A stretch of 64,000 nucleotides of DNA from Limnanthes douglasii subsp. nivea (GCA_036936605.1 JAUPFV010000001.1:122458771-122522770), one strand, 5' to 3'; shown: positions 11,626-24,397, counted from the first letter of the stretch. A program made the numbers and translations. Notes: generated from the letters alone by a model not told the origin.

Positions 11626-11986
11626 CGTCATACTTTAATTACATGTAAAAAGAAAAAAAAAACTAATATAGATAGTCGGCAGTATTTAAAATATTATTAT
11701 AAAATTAAATATTAGTTGATGTTAAATAATAAAAAATATTAAATAAATATAGTCATACTTGGGATGGGAATAGATTAGAAGAAAAATATGTAATACTTTT
11801 GGATCTTTATCTAATATACCTAACCAACTTAAAGACGAGATGTATAATGTACCAACTTAAACACCACCACTAGATATTATCAATATTATCAATACATTAA
11901 TCAATATGGAATTCAAGATGAATTATAACACTAAAGCAGCAGAGGAGAAGATTCGACCATTGGCCAACTTTCCTTCATCCATTTGA
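11626..11986. other. AT-rich stretch without identified feature
   Basis: No ORF, LTR or coding motif recognised. It separates the 250-bp direct repeat from the sharp start of inverted arm 2. Confidence 0.4.
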
Positions 11987-14643
11987 GAGTAAATGAGTTT
12001 TCACCAAGCTCCATTAATGATCTAAAAGCTTATTTATAGGTAACTTAAGTCCGAAGGACCTAATGGTTCAAATAGATTCATATGCCTATTTATCCAATAT
12101 CCAATATCAAATATTCAAATAAGCCAAAAATAAAGAAACTCAATTATTCAAATATTTCTAAATTATTACAATTTTTTATATATAAAATAAATGCTAGCTT
12201 AACCACCCATTTGTCTTATTTGTCCTTCGGATAATTCTGTCATCATCGGGTACTACTGATACTATTGTCTCCATACCATATAAAATAGAAACTGGTGTAG
12301 ATATTTCTATTGGTACTATTGCCTCCATCCTGTATACCATGTAAAATAGTGTTTATTATGTGACAGTTCTTGTATTGTTTGGTATGACCATAGAATTTCT
12401 TGTAGGGTCTCTATGAAACTTGTTGCTACTTCTTCCATCATCTTATTGATGCCATCAATGATTGTTCTGTTAGTCACTTAGATTTTCCCGTTTTCTTGAG
12501 GACAAAAAGCAAAAGATAATATTTGGTTAATTTTTTTCTATACACAGTATCGTATAACGCTATCATTTTAAATTGTGTTCTATTATCCATGGTGATAACT
12601 CTCGGAGTATCATACATGAAACATATACTTGTTTTTAAAAAAAGTAAATTACCCATGTTCCTGTTATTTATTGCACTGCTTTTGCTTCTACCCATTTGAT
12701 GAAGTGCCTAAGGCAATAGTTAGGTATTTTGTTCCTCCACAAGCGATCAAGAATGTTCCCATGATATTCATACCCCATATTTCAAATGCCATGGGTTCCG
12801 TTACTATTTTGAATAATATTGTTGGAGCTTGGATTGAATTTGTGAACCTTTTGCATATATCGTATGTTCTTACCTTCTTCTTTACGTCATTTATGATTGT
12901 TGGCCATTAATAACTTTGTAACAACATTCTTTTAAATTAAGTCTTTATATCCGCAATGAGCACCTCATTCTCCCTCATATAATTATTTTGTTATAAAGAG
13001 TGTTACATCTATACTTAAACATCTTAACAAGGATTGTGATAGTCTTGTTTTATAGAATGTGTCTATTGTCCACACCTATCTTATGGATATTTTTATTATC
13101 TTTCTTGCCTCCTTTCTATCTTTAAGTAATATTCCTTGTATGAGTTAATATTTTTATTAGCGTTTGCCCATCTTTCTCCTATTTTTATCTTTCAATTATC
13201 GTTATCATTTGGGTATGACCATTGAAAAGTAATAGTTTGGCAACATAATTGATGATTTTTCTAGTAATATTTTATGTGACACTAATGATGTACAAGTCGA
13301 AAAAGCCAATGCATCAGTAATTACATTATTCTTCATTGGAACTTGTTTCAATCTGATATGCTCGAATTGATAGACGAAACGATGTAACTCCTTTAAGTAC
13401 TAAATAATCAAATCTTTTCTTTCTTTGGCCTAACCTGTAATTTTGTTAACTACTAACTGAGAGTCAATTAAAAGTATTAAATTTTTTTCTCCACATATTT
13501 TTGTTAATCGAAGTCATGAAATAATAATCTCGTATTCTATTTCATTATATCATTGTGAGAATCCAAACGAAATGGACTGGCTTAAAATATCACCAACTGG
13601 GGAGAAGAGTTATACTCTTATACTCGAGCCTTGATTGTTATTCCTCCATCGGTTTAAACCCTCATGTGTGTTCTGCATCATCGCTTATTCACAATTAATG
13701 TCTTAGATTGAAGTTCTATTAAAAATTCAGGTAATATTTGGGCTTTATTGTTGTTGTACGTTCGAAATTGAGATCATAATCCCCTAGTTCTACAGACCAT
13801 TTAGTCAATCGTCTCGAATTGTTGCGCTTTCGCAAAATCTTTCTTAGAGGAATAAGGTTCACATAATCATAGTGTGCGCATGAAAATATGGTTTCTACTA
13901 GTAGTAAAGATTTACTTATATAGTATACGACTTTGAATTACATTCCTTCCTTCCTAATTAAGCATGTGCCGACTGATAATATGATACTCTCAAAGATAAA
14001 TACAGGCTTTCTCCTTGCCTTAACTCCATTATACTTCTAGTGACGCTGCAAATATTTTGATGTTGTTGAATGCCTATTTCCAATCTAGAGCCCACTGAAT
14101 TTTTCTTGGAAAAATGTTGACATTCTTTTTAGCATCATGACAGAAACCTATCGATTTCCGCTTATTCCCATTAATATTTGAACTTATTTGCATCCATTGG
14201 TGCCTCCATAGATGCCAGGTTAACGAGTTAGGTTGGATCTGCTTTGATTTATTTATCGTTTACCATGTATCCTAGAAATTTTCATGATCGAACGCTGAGG
14301 GTGTAAGGTTTACTTTCAGATTCATGCATCTGAAGTTTTCGAATGTGTCGACAAGGTCTGCCATATGGTCTTCTTCATGTAGGATTCTTTTCCACATGTC
14401 ATTAATATATGTTTTTATATTTTTTATTATCTAAGTTCTGAATATTTTATTGTCCAATCTTTGATAGGTTGCTCCGACATTTTTTAATCTAAAGGGCATT
14501 ACTTTGTAGCAATGTATCATTCTTTTGGTGATGAATATCGTGTATTCTTAGTCCTCTTCTTTCACTTGATTGTATCTTGCGAAAGCATCCATCAAAGATA
14601 ACATTTTATTGCATGATGTCACGTATATGAGATGATAACTTCT
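11987..14643 (-). pseudogene. Tat-D pol 3' half plus LTR start, inverted-repeat arm 2
   Basis: Reverse complement of 1-2656. On the - strand it carries RT (FMDAF-like block near 14570-14610, YIDD region near 14400-14415), RNase H (about 13690-13930), archaeal-type RNase H (about 13280-13660) and integrase (about 12310-13000), then the first 215 bp of the LTR. Frames are broken at nearly the same places as in arm 1. Unlike arm 1, this copy is continuous with upstream protease and gag at 14650-17600, so it is the more complete element. Confidence 0.82.
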
Positions 14644-15560
14644 CGGTAAAAAAAATAGGTCATTCTAGCATACTTTACTTAAGACGTGACTTCCATACAT
14701 ATTCTCCACTTTTCGTTTTTTGTTATTACCAAGACAAGAAATTTTACCCACATTAGGTAATAGGACTCTCTTATGTGTTGCTATGACTTTCACTCTATCT
14801 ATCTCAAGATAATCACCTTTTTTTGTTGAGAATATGATCTCATTTTTTTGTCTTATCGATTTAACATTATTGTTTATATTTAATTGAATATGACCTCACT
14901 CGGGAATCTTGTTATATCACGTGTGTTGTAGACAAACATATCTATATTTGTTTTTATAAAATTTAAAAATTTGTACCCGAGATCAGTTGGTATATTTCTT
15001 CATATCTTCAAGGGATTTCATTGCTTCATGATAATTTCATATGCTTCTTCCTCCGACTGAAGGAATAAAAGGAATTCTTTAGGGTCATCTAATTCCTTCA
15101 AGATGACACATTGATGCTCTAATTGCTATGATTTTAGAGTCATAGTTGCTGCATAGTATTCTCTGCTAGCCTTTTGGTTTCTTTTTATTATGGTCATTCT
15201 ATCATTTATAGGATATCTTATACATCGGTGCATTATAGATGCTAAAACATTCATTTTTTTCTAGTCATGATTGGCCTAATATTATGTTATGTGAGGACGG
15301 TGCGCCTACTACCATGAAAAGACAGGTTATCGTTTTAGAGAAATCTTGTTTTCCCAGTATCACATCTGGGGTCAATTCTCGTAGGATTGTTGCGTTTACA
15401 CATCAGAAAACATTGTCAATGCTCTTTCTTTTTAGATCGGCATCGTTGCTCCCCTTATTCTTTGACATATTCCTCCGTATATGATATTTTCTAAGATGTC
15501 TGTATCGATCATCACTCTCGTAATTTCTGTATGAGTCAGTTATGTTCATAAGAGTACATT
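14644..15560 (-). pseudogene. Tat-D pre-RT and protease remnant
   Basis: Reverse strand around 15490-15530 encodes ITRVMIDTDILENIIY, a protease active site in which the usual DTG is DTD. Around 15230-15290 another frame reads NIILGQS followed by a LEKNECFSIYNAPMYKISYK block, the equivalent of the NAILGRPWL block of intact relatives. Then come frame-broken pre-RT linker and the start of RT. Several stops and shifts make it non-functional. Confidence 0.7.
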
Positions 15561-15631
15561 TTTCTTGATCTCTTTCATATCCTAGAGTACAAATCTTCAT
15601 CAATAATCACTCATACATTTTTTTATTTGGA

Positions 15632-15910
15632 TTATTGTTTATGTAATCGGCTTCTTCTATTTTTTATGTTTTGGTTTTGGTATTTGTATCGAGCACTTGT
15701 TGAGTTGCTTCGAGGCTTGTGTTCCGACATTACATGAGCCCTGTTTGTGCTCCCCGTTGCTTTCTTTTCAACAAACTCATTCAATTTTTCTCCATCAATT
15801 AAGATTTGGATTTGATCCCGAAAATCCCAATAGTCTATAGTAAAGTAACCTATGTCACTGTGGAACTTATAATATTTATTTTTATATATGTTGTCTTTTA
15901 GTCGTAACAC
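15632..15910 (-). pseudogene. Tat-D gag zinc-knuckle region
   Basis: A 92-codon reverse-strand stretch reads YYKFHSDIGYFTIDYWDFRD, then QIQILIDGEKLNEFVEKK. This fits the nucleocapsid motif of Tat and Ogre-type Gag (CKFHxDxGHxTxxC followed by LRDQIExLIxxGKLxEFV). The Cys and final His positions of the knuckle are substituted by Tyr or Trp, so zinc binding is lost. It is followed by a basic, Asn- and Arg-rich tail. Confidence 0.75.
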
Positions 15911-17576
15911 CTTTCTATATTGATTGTACTTGATAGAGCCCTTTGTTTTTCGTAGATCATTGCTAGTTGTACTAGCGTCGATATGTTTTCATAGTACTTT
16001 CATCGTTGTAGCTATCTTTTGACTTTATTATTTTGTATGTATTGGGCCTTAGTATAGTTGAGACCAAATCACTATTGTTTTTGGTTTTTTTATATTTTTT
16101 GTTTAATTGTGCCATGGTATTTATCTTGCTTTACAAAAGACCTTCCGCTCGATTATTGATGTTTTCTAATTTTTTTCTCTCTAGCCATTTCGTCGGTTTT
16201 GATGCACCGTTTCACATAGACTAACAAATCTCCAAAATGTAATGTTTTTTTTCATAACTGACTCATATATATATATAGTCATTTCTTTAACTCATTGTGT
16301 GAAAGCTGCTACAACCACATAATCATAGAAAGGTGTTAACTTTGATTTTGTTTTAATGAATCTTTTTGTGCAGTCCCTCAGACTCTCGTTGTCTATTTGC
16401 TTGCAATGGACTATGAATTCCTCATCTCTTTTTATTTCTTTCTAACCTAGAAATTGGGTTTTAAATGATGTTCAAAGCATTTTGTACTTCTTTATAAACC
16501 CATGTAGGAGACTATTGAACAATTATGTTGATGATCCCTTTAAGGACATGGAAAAGGCTCTTCTCATCTGTACCGCAGTATATTACTGTTAAATTATTGA
16601 ATACGATGTTTTAGATCTCATTTATCATCTTATTTATCCATTTTATGATTATATTAATGTTATGGTATTGTCTCGATATAGTATTTATGGGGTCAGTATG
16701 GACTAATCATCCGGTTGAAGTTCTTCATCTTCTTAAAAATCATCTAAAGCTTCCATCAACGGGTAAGTATGTTGGAACTACCTTACACCCCTCGATTTAG
16801 TTTTATAATTTGATATAATTCCCTCGTTATTTGTATTTGAGTGTATTTATCTTGATTGATAATGTGGTACACCCTGCACCTACCCACGTACACCATATTA
16901 TTATTTCTTTTAGGAAAGATTTGGTGGAAATATCTGTGGGACTCTTTTTGTAATCTGAGGAATGTCCGGTTGTGCAAAATGACCTGGATAATTAAATTGA
17001 ACATAGTTTGAGTATGAAGGATAACATAGTGGTTATATAAAGATTTATGGTGGTGGGACGTATCCTGGTATTATTCTGGTGATTGGTATTGCTCATGCAT
17101 CCTTGATTTGCTGTATAATCATATCTCTTTTTTTCTTTATCCATATTTGGTTCTGATCTACCCATTCCCCTTCTATCATAGTTGGATGTTAGAGTCTTGC
17201 ATCTCCTTTTGTTTCGTCGGTGTTTTCATCGCCTTTGGTCTCTATTATTGGATCTTCGGTCAGAGTTTTCCTTGTCACCTTATTACTTTTTTATTTTGTC
17301 ATTCTCGCTTTCACGATCTTCTCTTTCGTACGTGTCATACAACATTCCTAAGAAATAGTAATTTTTTTCGAGCTCATCATTCATGTAGATTGTTCGTATA
17401 ACATATTTGAGTTTATGAGTTTGCGAAAGGAGTTGCTCTTGCAAATGCAGATAATCTATTGTTTGTTCATTTCTAAAAATCTGATCCATAAATCCAGCGT
17501 GTCTCAGTCTCTTGTCAGCTTTTTTGCATCTATTGTCGGTGTCTTTATTATAGTATCCAATTAATAAACATTGCAA
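15911..17576 (-). pseudogene. Tat-D gag capsid and N-terminal remnant
   Basis: Near 16330-16480 the reverse strand reads KRDEEFIVHCKQIDNESLRD, then CTKRFIKTKSKLTPFYDYVV, then AAFTQ, the end of the gag capsid-like domain. The region upstream on that strand (16783-17004 and 17283-17576) keeps open stretches of 73 and 97 codons with charged, unremarkable sequence that would fit the variable gag N-terminus, but I cannot prove it. No 5' LTR or primer-binding site was recognised further right. Confidence 0.55.
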
Positions 17577-18394
17577 GAATGAATATATGTAAACTATGTA
17601 TTTAACTACGTACTATATTATTTATATCCATATAAAATATTTGTTTAAATTTTATGTTTTATATCATGTTCAGTTCAATTCTAAATCATAAATTCCTAAA
17701 TACGTAAGATTTAACTTTTGAATTAGGTCATATACATATTACAAAATTTAATCTGAATGTTATTCTAACATTGCTTGTTTGGACTAAAATTAGAAAAAAA
17801 ATACCCATGGTCATTTCTCAGAGAATCTGTTGTTTTATTAAAGTTTTTTTTCCAATAAGATACATCAAACAGTTCAAAATTCATATTGGGTGTACCTTAT
17901 TATACCTAGTTCTTATTAGGCACATCAAAACTTTCAAAATTATAATTATAGACGTTATTGATTTTCAATGGTAAAAATAATAATGTAACATCTTATTCAA
18001 CATGTGAACTATTCTAATATTACTCAAAATCAAATAGAACAACTCCTTGTTTGATGTCTCTAATTTAGTTATGCTTCGTTGATCGTCTCAATAATAGGAG
18101 TTTTGATGTTACATATTCAGTCTCAAATCGTCTACCCCATTTTACCAGCTGAATACTTTTCCATCTTATTCAAGCAATTCTGGCTTTAATCTTTATTTTC
18201 TATTTATTCTAATAATTATTCTTCAACCTAGCTCTGAACGTTCAACCATAACAAAAACTATTTTGTTTCAAATTTTTCTCCATCGGCCATAAATCAAGTT
18301 TAGTTTTTCTTTTTCTTTAATAAACCCCTAAAATTGAGTATGTGTTCTTCTTTTCTTTCGTTTAATTTTCATGATTATTTATTTTATGGTGTTG
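17577..18394. other. AT-rich stretch without identified gene
   Basis: No supported ORF or repeat. It might hold the missing Tat-D 5' LTR, but I see neither a TATA box in context nor a primer-binding site. Confidence 0.35.
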
Positions 18395-18825
18395 GTATGG
18401 TTTAAGAATGTGGATTGCAACATAATATTTTTGTGTGGCTTGTAACTTGGTTTAAAGTATACATTAGTTCTCTTTTATTTATGATTTTTCTTTAAGTAGG
18501 CATACTATAACATAACGTTGTTTTATTTTTGTAAGATTGGTTTAAGGTGTACAATGGTTCAATTTTGTTTATATATTTTATTTGAGAAGGTGGATTATAA
18601 CATAATATTTTTGTTTGGTTTGTGTAACATTGGTTTAAGATGTACATTGGTTTTCTCTTTTTTTCCTTGGGTTTAAGAAGATGTATTGAAACATAATGTT
18701 GTTGTTTGGTTTCTATAACATTGGTTTAAGGTGTACACTAGTTCACTTTTGTTAATGCTTTCGATTTAAGAAGGTGAGTTACAACATAATGTTGTTGTTG
18801 GTTTGTGTAACATTGTTTTATATAT
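18395..18825. repeat. Minisatellite, about 91-bp unit, nearly five copies
   Basis: The block gtttaag..g..g.atta.aacataat.ttgttgttt...taacattggtttaaggtgtacat.agttc recurs. The anchor cataat or cataac starts at 18421, 18511, 18601, 18692 and 18785, giving spacings of 90, 90, 91 and 93 bp. Copies are diverged by substitutions and small indels. No coding potential. Confidence 0.85.
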
Positions 18826-19889
18826 TTTCTTTGATTAGATTTTTTAGAGGTTTAACATATCGATCATATTTACACTTTTTAAGTATCATAGAGATAGTTA
18901 TTAATTATCATATTTAACATTTTATAGTTGTAGAATTTTAACGATTTTTAGTTGGTTTTCAATACCATCTTTATTTTCTAACTTTCATATACTTTCATCA
19001 ATATTTTTAATATGTCTAACATGAGTATTTTATTATTTATCCTATAAGTATTTCTTAGTGAACATTAAAGTTGATTGAAAATATATAATGTCTCTCTACC
19101 CGATATTTCTGGTTAATCCTATTAGATATAAATTGCATGTATGACTTTAGAAATACATTAAGTGTGCTTGTTGTAACTGATTGTCACTTAAGCTACATAA
19201 ATAAGGATGAAGTACGAAGACATGATTAATTTCATAGATTTGAAGAAATATGAAAATACATATTATCTATCGAACAAAAATATAGTAGAACTGCGAAGAT
19301 TACTATATATGATGCGGTAAACCAAATGGAATACTTAAAAATTTACATTTTACTTATATCAACTGCCATTTGTTTCTTAACAAATGTATCGTATTATGGG
19401 TGATTTGAATCATATTTAAAAACTACATTTGTAGATGATTCAAAAGAAAGGTTTTGAACATAATAATATTAATAATATTGAATTTTATTCACTTGAGTAT
19501 TGTATTTCATATTGCCTATGTTTGTTATATATCTCTTATTATTTTGGGAATAACAATAATACTTAGAAATAATAGTATTATCATTGTTATTTCTAGTATG
19601 AGTATTTTTGAATGAATAACGTGATTGCTTTCGCAAGTATAAAAACTTCATTATTATATATAACAATAATGAGTATCAAAATGAACTATATTAACAATAT
19701 TGTTTTAATTGAAATGGAAGTATAAATCCTGTAGCATAATACAAGTTGATTAGATTTAATTATTGTTACCATCAATAAAAAACAAACATTTGAAAATAGA
19801 TTTATGTTATTAGAAATTATATTATAAATAACTATTTTATATGAGAAATAATATGGTTTATGAGGAGTAACATAATTAGTATTATTATT
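18826..19889. other. AT-rich non-coding stretch with small hairpins
   Basis: No gene recognised. Around 19540-19590 there is a short imperfect hairpin (aataacaataa ... attgttatt). The 65-codon ORF at 19469-19666 is low-complexity and not supported. Confidence 0.4.
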
Positions 19890-21007
19890 GGCTAAAAATC
19901 ACCATCGGTCCCTCATGTTTTACCCATGTATCAGCCTAGTCCTGCATCTTCACTTTTGTCTCTCACTCATCCTCCATGTTTTAGAAATTTGCAAGATCAG
20001 TCTCGCCGCACATGTGAGCCATGAAATATGACACGTGACAACCGAACATCCAAGTTTTGTGTCAATATTGGTTCCTCACAATTCTGTATAATTATACCCC
20101 TATCTTAGCCTAGTCAACATTGCAGTCATGTGCCACTTAATTTTACTATTTACCATGATTTTTTACCATTTACCATCTATATTACTTTTTACCCTTAGTT
20201 AACTTAGTTTATAACTGGGTTGGACCTGGGTTAAATCCATAAGCCCATAACTCATCTTACCCCACTTACCCCACTTACCCAACTTACCCAAAACCAGAAT
20301 TAGCCAAACCTAAACCTGAATTACCCATTAATACCCAAACCCAAATTACCCATTACTAAACCTCTAATTACCACTCTCAAACCCTACTTACCCATCGATC
20401 TTCTTCTTCTTCCTGCCTACTACTATAAGCCAAACCCCAATCAATTACTATCATATAATGATTTTTATAGAATAGTAATTGATGGGGGTTTGGGTTACGG
20501 TAGTAGGCAGGAAGAAGAAGAAGATCTGTGGGTAATTAGGGTTTCAGAATAGTAATTGGGGATTCAATAATGGATGGGTATTAATGGGTAATTCGGGTTT
20601 GGGTTTATCAAATTCGGGTTTAGGTTTGGCTAATTCTGGTTTTGGGTAAGTTGGGTAAGTTGAGTAAGTTGAGTTATGGGTTTATAGATTGAACCTGGGT
20701 CCAACCCAATTATGAACTAAGTTAAATAATGGCAAAAAACAATATATATGGTAAGTGGTAAAAATTGATGGTAATAGTAAAATTATATCGCAGGTGATTG
20801 GTCTGCTGACTAGGCTAAATGATGGGTATAATTTAGATAAAATTGTGAGGGCGACCAATAGTGACACAAAACTTGGATATTTGGGGTGCCACCTGTGATA
20901 AATTCAAGGCCCACATGTGTGGAGAGACTCATCTTACAAGTTTTTAAAATATGGAAGATGAGTGAGAGACAAAAGTGAATATTAGGGACCAATGGTGATT
21001 TTTAGTC
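19890..21007. mobile_element. 1.1-kb foldback element (MULE-like non-autonomous candidate)
   Basis: Nearly the whole element is one inverted repeat. The left end ggctaaaaatcaccatcggt pairs with the right end, whose reverse complement is gactaaaaatcaccattggt. Pairing continues inward to caaaccccaatcaattact (about 20431-20449) against agtaattgatgggggtttg (about 20473-20491), leaving a loop of about 20 nt near 20452-20471. The left arm has an extra 28 bp or so near its start. Flanking 9-mers attattatt (19881-19889) and attgttatt (21008-21016) differ at one base and could be a 9-bp target duplication, which suggests a Mutator-like (MULE) foldback. It encodes no protein. A transcript would form a hairpin of about 540 bp. 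Confidence 0.8.
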
Positions 21008-21321
21008 ATTGTTATTATTTTTATATAAGTAACAATATTAGCAAAAAACCAAACAGTTATAAAACATCATTTTCCATCGATAGAGCTTAGATAAGAAAAA
21101 TTTATAACCATGAACAAAAGTTACTACAAATTTGAAATTAGGTTAACAAACAAAATGAAAGTACAGAAAAACCTATAGTGAAAAGCTCAAAAACAAATTT
21201 GATTATAGGTTAAAGTTTTAACTCAAACTCAAACTCAAAATAATTCAATCGAACCAAAACAAAAGAACATATTGAAGTAAACTTATGTAAATCATATCTT
21301 AAACTTTGATCTTAACTAAAA
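21008..21321. other. Short AT-rich spacer
   Basis: No coding motif. It ends at the microhomology ccaaacaaaaaa where the tandem duplication begins. Confidence 0.4.
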
Positions 21322-24300
21322 CCAAACAAAAAAATAGTTTTTGTTACATTTATGTCTTACGATAAAAAACAATGTATGGACCAAACCATGTTGCAGCGAC
21401 AACTTGTGCTATTGGAGGCACAATTTCTAACATCATTTATGATCCAAAAGGTTTCCACCTTGGAGAATACAACTTCTGAAGTTGCTTCATATGAGAGGAT
21501 GAACATTTTTGTTTCTTCTTTGGTTAGTTTTTACAAAGTGTTCGAGAAAGTGTAACTACCAGTTTCCAAACATGTTTAAATTCTTTAAGTGTTAAAATCA
21601 ATGAAAATCTTTTGGATGGTACCATATTTTAAAAAATTTGTTATATTAACAAAGTGAAATTCAAAGCTAGTATATATTATGACGGTTTATCTAACTAATA
21701 TGGAAAAAAGAATACTTGGTTATTAATAATGAAATCGGTACCACAAAAACTATTTGTTTAAACACGAAAAATCCTAAAATAACGACATCATTATACAAAT
21801 AATAATAAACGTCACATAACATGAACTGAATTTCTGTCATTTCAAAACTGTTAAACATAAGAAGGAGTAAACGTGCTTACATCTTTGACCTAACATGTCA
21901 CTTCAATAATTATCTAAAGGTTACGCAAACAAACATTAATATCTTTTACACTCATTAAAATCCAACATAAAACCCTTTCTTGAATATCTTGTTTCTTTTT
22001 TTCTTTCTTCTCTTCTAGTAACTTATTCTCCACAACCTTCCATAATCCTTGCAGTACCAATGCAGATTTCCGCTTAATCTTCCACAATGCAAAGCTCGAT
22101 TCTCCGTCAATATTTTCAATCTTTTATTTTGTTGTTGTAGACGTCATTGTGAAACCCTAATTGCAAAACCTAATTCCACAACCAAAGATTTGATACCAAT
22201 TTTTAAAGTTTACTATGCAATGTATCACTAATGCTCAAGAACAGAACAAAATAAAAGGTATAAAGGGAAAAAAAACACAAGAATTAACGTGGTTTGACAA
22301 TTGTCTATGCCCATGGGTGCCGTCAGAAAAAAATATTTCACTATAATAAAAAAGGGTTACAGATTTTCAGATTATGTTTTTGTGTAGCCTTAATAGTTAT
22401 TTACCGAGAATAAATAAAACTTACTAGATAATGGGCTTTATGGACACATATACACAATATTAGTCCATGAAACAAGACTGTACCGGCAGACACTGAACAC
22501 TCTCATGACATTACACAATTATTCGACTTATACTCAACATGCAAAATACTTAACAAACAACCTCACAAAAAATGTATATTGCTAAACAAATATGTTAGAA
22601 TGTTGATTCTTCACTATCAACTCAATTAAATTGAAAGACAAAGTAATTTAATATATTAGTTATCTTCGTGTTTGCATTGTTTATCTTATTAATCGGTTCA
22701 AAAACTTTTTTCGAACTTCATATTAAGAATACAATGTCAACAAGTTAACTCTTTTGAGTTAACTTGTATTTCCAATTTTATTTTATGTTTCATCAAACGA
22801 ATTTAAATGAATTAAATTTTGATTTATCAATTTTATTATTATCATGGTTTATTCTGTATAATATCATGGTAATTAATTACTTTTTAATTATAAAAAAAAG
22901 TAAATACAATATATAAAAATATATAAAAATATATATAATTTTGCCAATATATATTGATGACGGAAAAAGGCGTGTTATTAATAATAGGTTGTTTCTGTAA
23001 TTTATGTTTAGATAGAGTAAGGTGAGCGATTTAAATCAGGATATAAATTAGTATATAAGGTTGTTATAGAATTTATTTGTTGATAAATTATTCTCATGTT
23101 TTCTTATCAGTGCTGAATGAGAACAAACTCATTTTTATCAAGAGTTTCTTTTTCCATGTTTGAAATTAAATCATATGTGGGTCAGCTCATTAAATGTTAG
23201 TAGCACAACTAATGGTGTAGATAGAAGACTATAAAGTCTGCTCAGCCATGACATAAGACCTACCATCTTTAATACTATGGGTAGGGGTGACAAATGGTTC
23301 TGGAACCACGGTTCAAAGCTGATAATCTGCTTATAAACTAGCAGTTTAACTGCGAAACTGACGTATTAGGACTGTAAACTGGCAGGACCGCAACCTGCTA
23401 GGACCGCAAACCATTAGAACCGCCAGGACCGCATAAAGAGTAAACTGGCAAGACCGCAACCCGCCAGGACTGCGAAACCACGGTTTATTTGTAAAAAACC
23501 GCGGTTTATTGGTAAATATTATAAATGTTTTATTTATTTTATAACCAAAATGTTATATTTAAAAAATATTGAGATATTGCATATTATTATAGAATTATTA
23601 TTACATTTTGGTTAATATTAATTTGTTTTGGTTATTAATATTTTAAGTGTTGTAATTATTATATAGTCCAAAATTTTAAATATTACTTATGTTATTATCA
23701 CATTTTGAATATTATTATTATGTTTTTAGATCTAATATTAGTAGTGTTGATTTTAATATTACAAACCAAAACTATATCTTATCATGTTAAAATATTACAA
23801 ATTCTATGGTTATAATTTTAATATTACATTTTGATTACTATTGTGATTTGGTTTTAAATTTTAAAAGTGTTTGTTATTATTTTTTAAACCAAAATTAGAT
23901 CTTATGAAGTTATAAGTATTTCATAATACAGTTGTTGTTATTATAATAAAAGGTAAAGTCATTTTTGGATAATTTAGTCGTTCACAGTTTATACTCTTGC
24001 GGGCTAGGAGTTGTACAAATGATTTCAAATTACAATACAAAATAGCAAAAAACTATTACAAACATCATTCATCTCCAGCTTCGTCTTCTTCATAAGTAAA
24101 ATCTTCGTCTTCGTCCTCACTTGATCCACCTTCAGCTTCGTTTTCTTCCGCAATCTCTTGTTCAAGTGTATCTTCGTAATCATCCGAATAATCTTTGAAG
24201 ATGTCGTCTACGTTCACTTCGTCTCTAAACTCTCTGTCTTGCATCCTTTTATCCGCCGCTGTCCAATCCTTAACTGCCACAAGCACTCCAAGTGCTTTGC

Positions 24301-24393
24301 CCGTCAATCTTGTTCTCTTAGTCGTGTATTGCAACCTCGCTTGGTTGAAAGCACACTCACTTGCAACTGTAGACATAGGTATAACATAAATCT
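21322..24393. repeat. Tandem duplication, copy 1 (3072 bp)
   Basis: Copy 1 starts at ccaaacaaaaaaatag and runs to just before the same string at 24394. It holds about 1.96 kb of non-coding sequence (to 23281) followed by a hAT 3' end (23282-24393). The two copies match closely throughout, with scattered substitutions and small indels. The 60-codon ORFs at 22049-22231 and 25121-25303 are identical only because of this duplication. Confidence 0.9.
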
Positions 24394-24397
24394 CCAA
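23282..24397 (-). mobile_element. 3' end of a hAT transposon (copy 1)
   Basis: The terminus taggggtgacaaatgg (23282) resembles hAT terminal inverted repeats. It is followed by a subterminal region dense in ggaccgc/aggaccgcaa repeats (about 23380-23480) and the palindrome aaccgcggttt (about 23498-23508). Then come 540 bp of AT-rich DNA and the 3' end of a transposase gene on the - strand. The 5' part of the element is missing; it is cut at 24394 by the duplication junction. Confidence 0.75.
24065..24397 (-). pseudogene. hAT transposase C-terminus (dimerisation domain)
   Basis: The 110-codon 3' end of a hAT-family transposase. Residues 8-19 read MSTVASECAFNQ, the hallmark start of the hAT C-terminal dimerisation region, followed by TRLTGKALGVLVAVKDW (about 33-49), equivalent to the helix ending in an invariant Trp. 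The last 50 residues are strongly acidic (runs of Asp/Glu with SSEDEDED). It ends in a normal stop. The catalytic DDE residues and BED zinc finger would lie upstream and are gone, because sequence upstream of about 24393 is replaced by the start of duplication copy 2. Family knowledge: the dimerisation region is needed for transposase oligomers. Not functional alone. Confidence 0.85.

Noticed and set aside
18395..18825. CRISPR-like array
   Set aside because: The repeats are diverged, contiguous and about 91 bp with no spacers; the DNA is plant nuclear. It is a minisatellite.
20401..20530. Independent miRNA gene at the centre of the foldback
   Set aside because: The hairpin is simply the centre of the 1.1-kb foldback; without small-RNA data no specific miRNA can be claimed.
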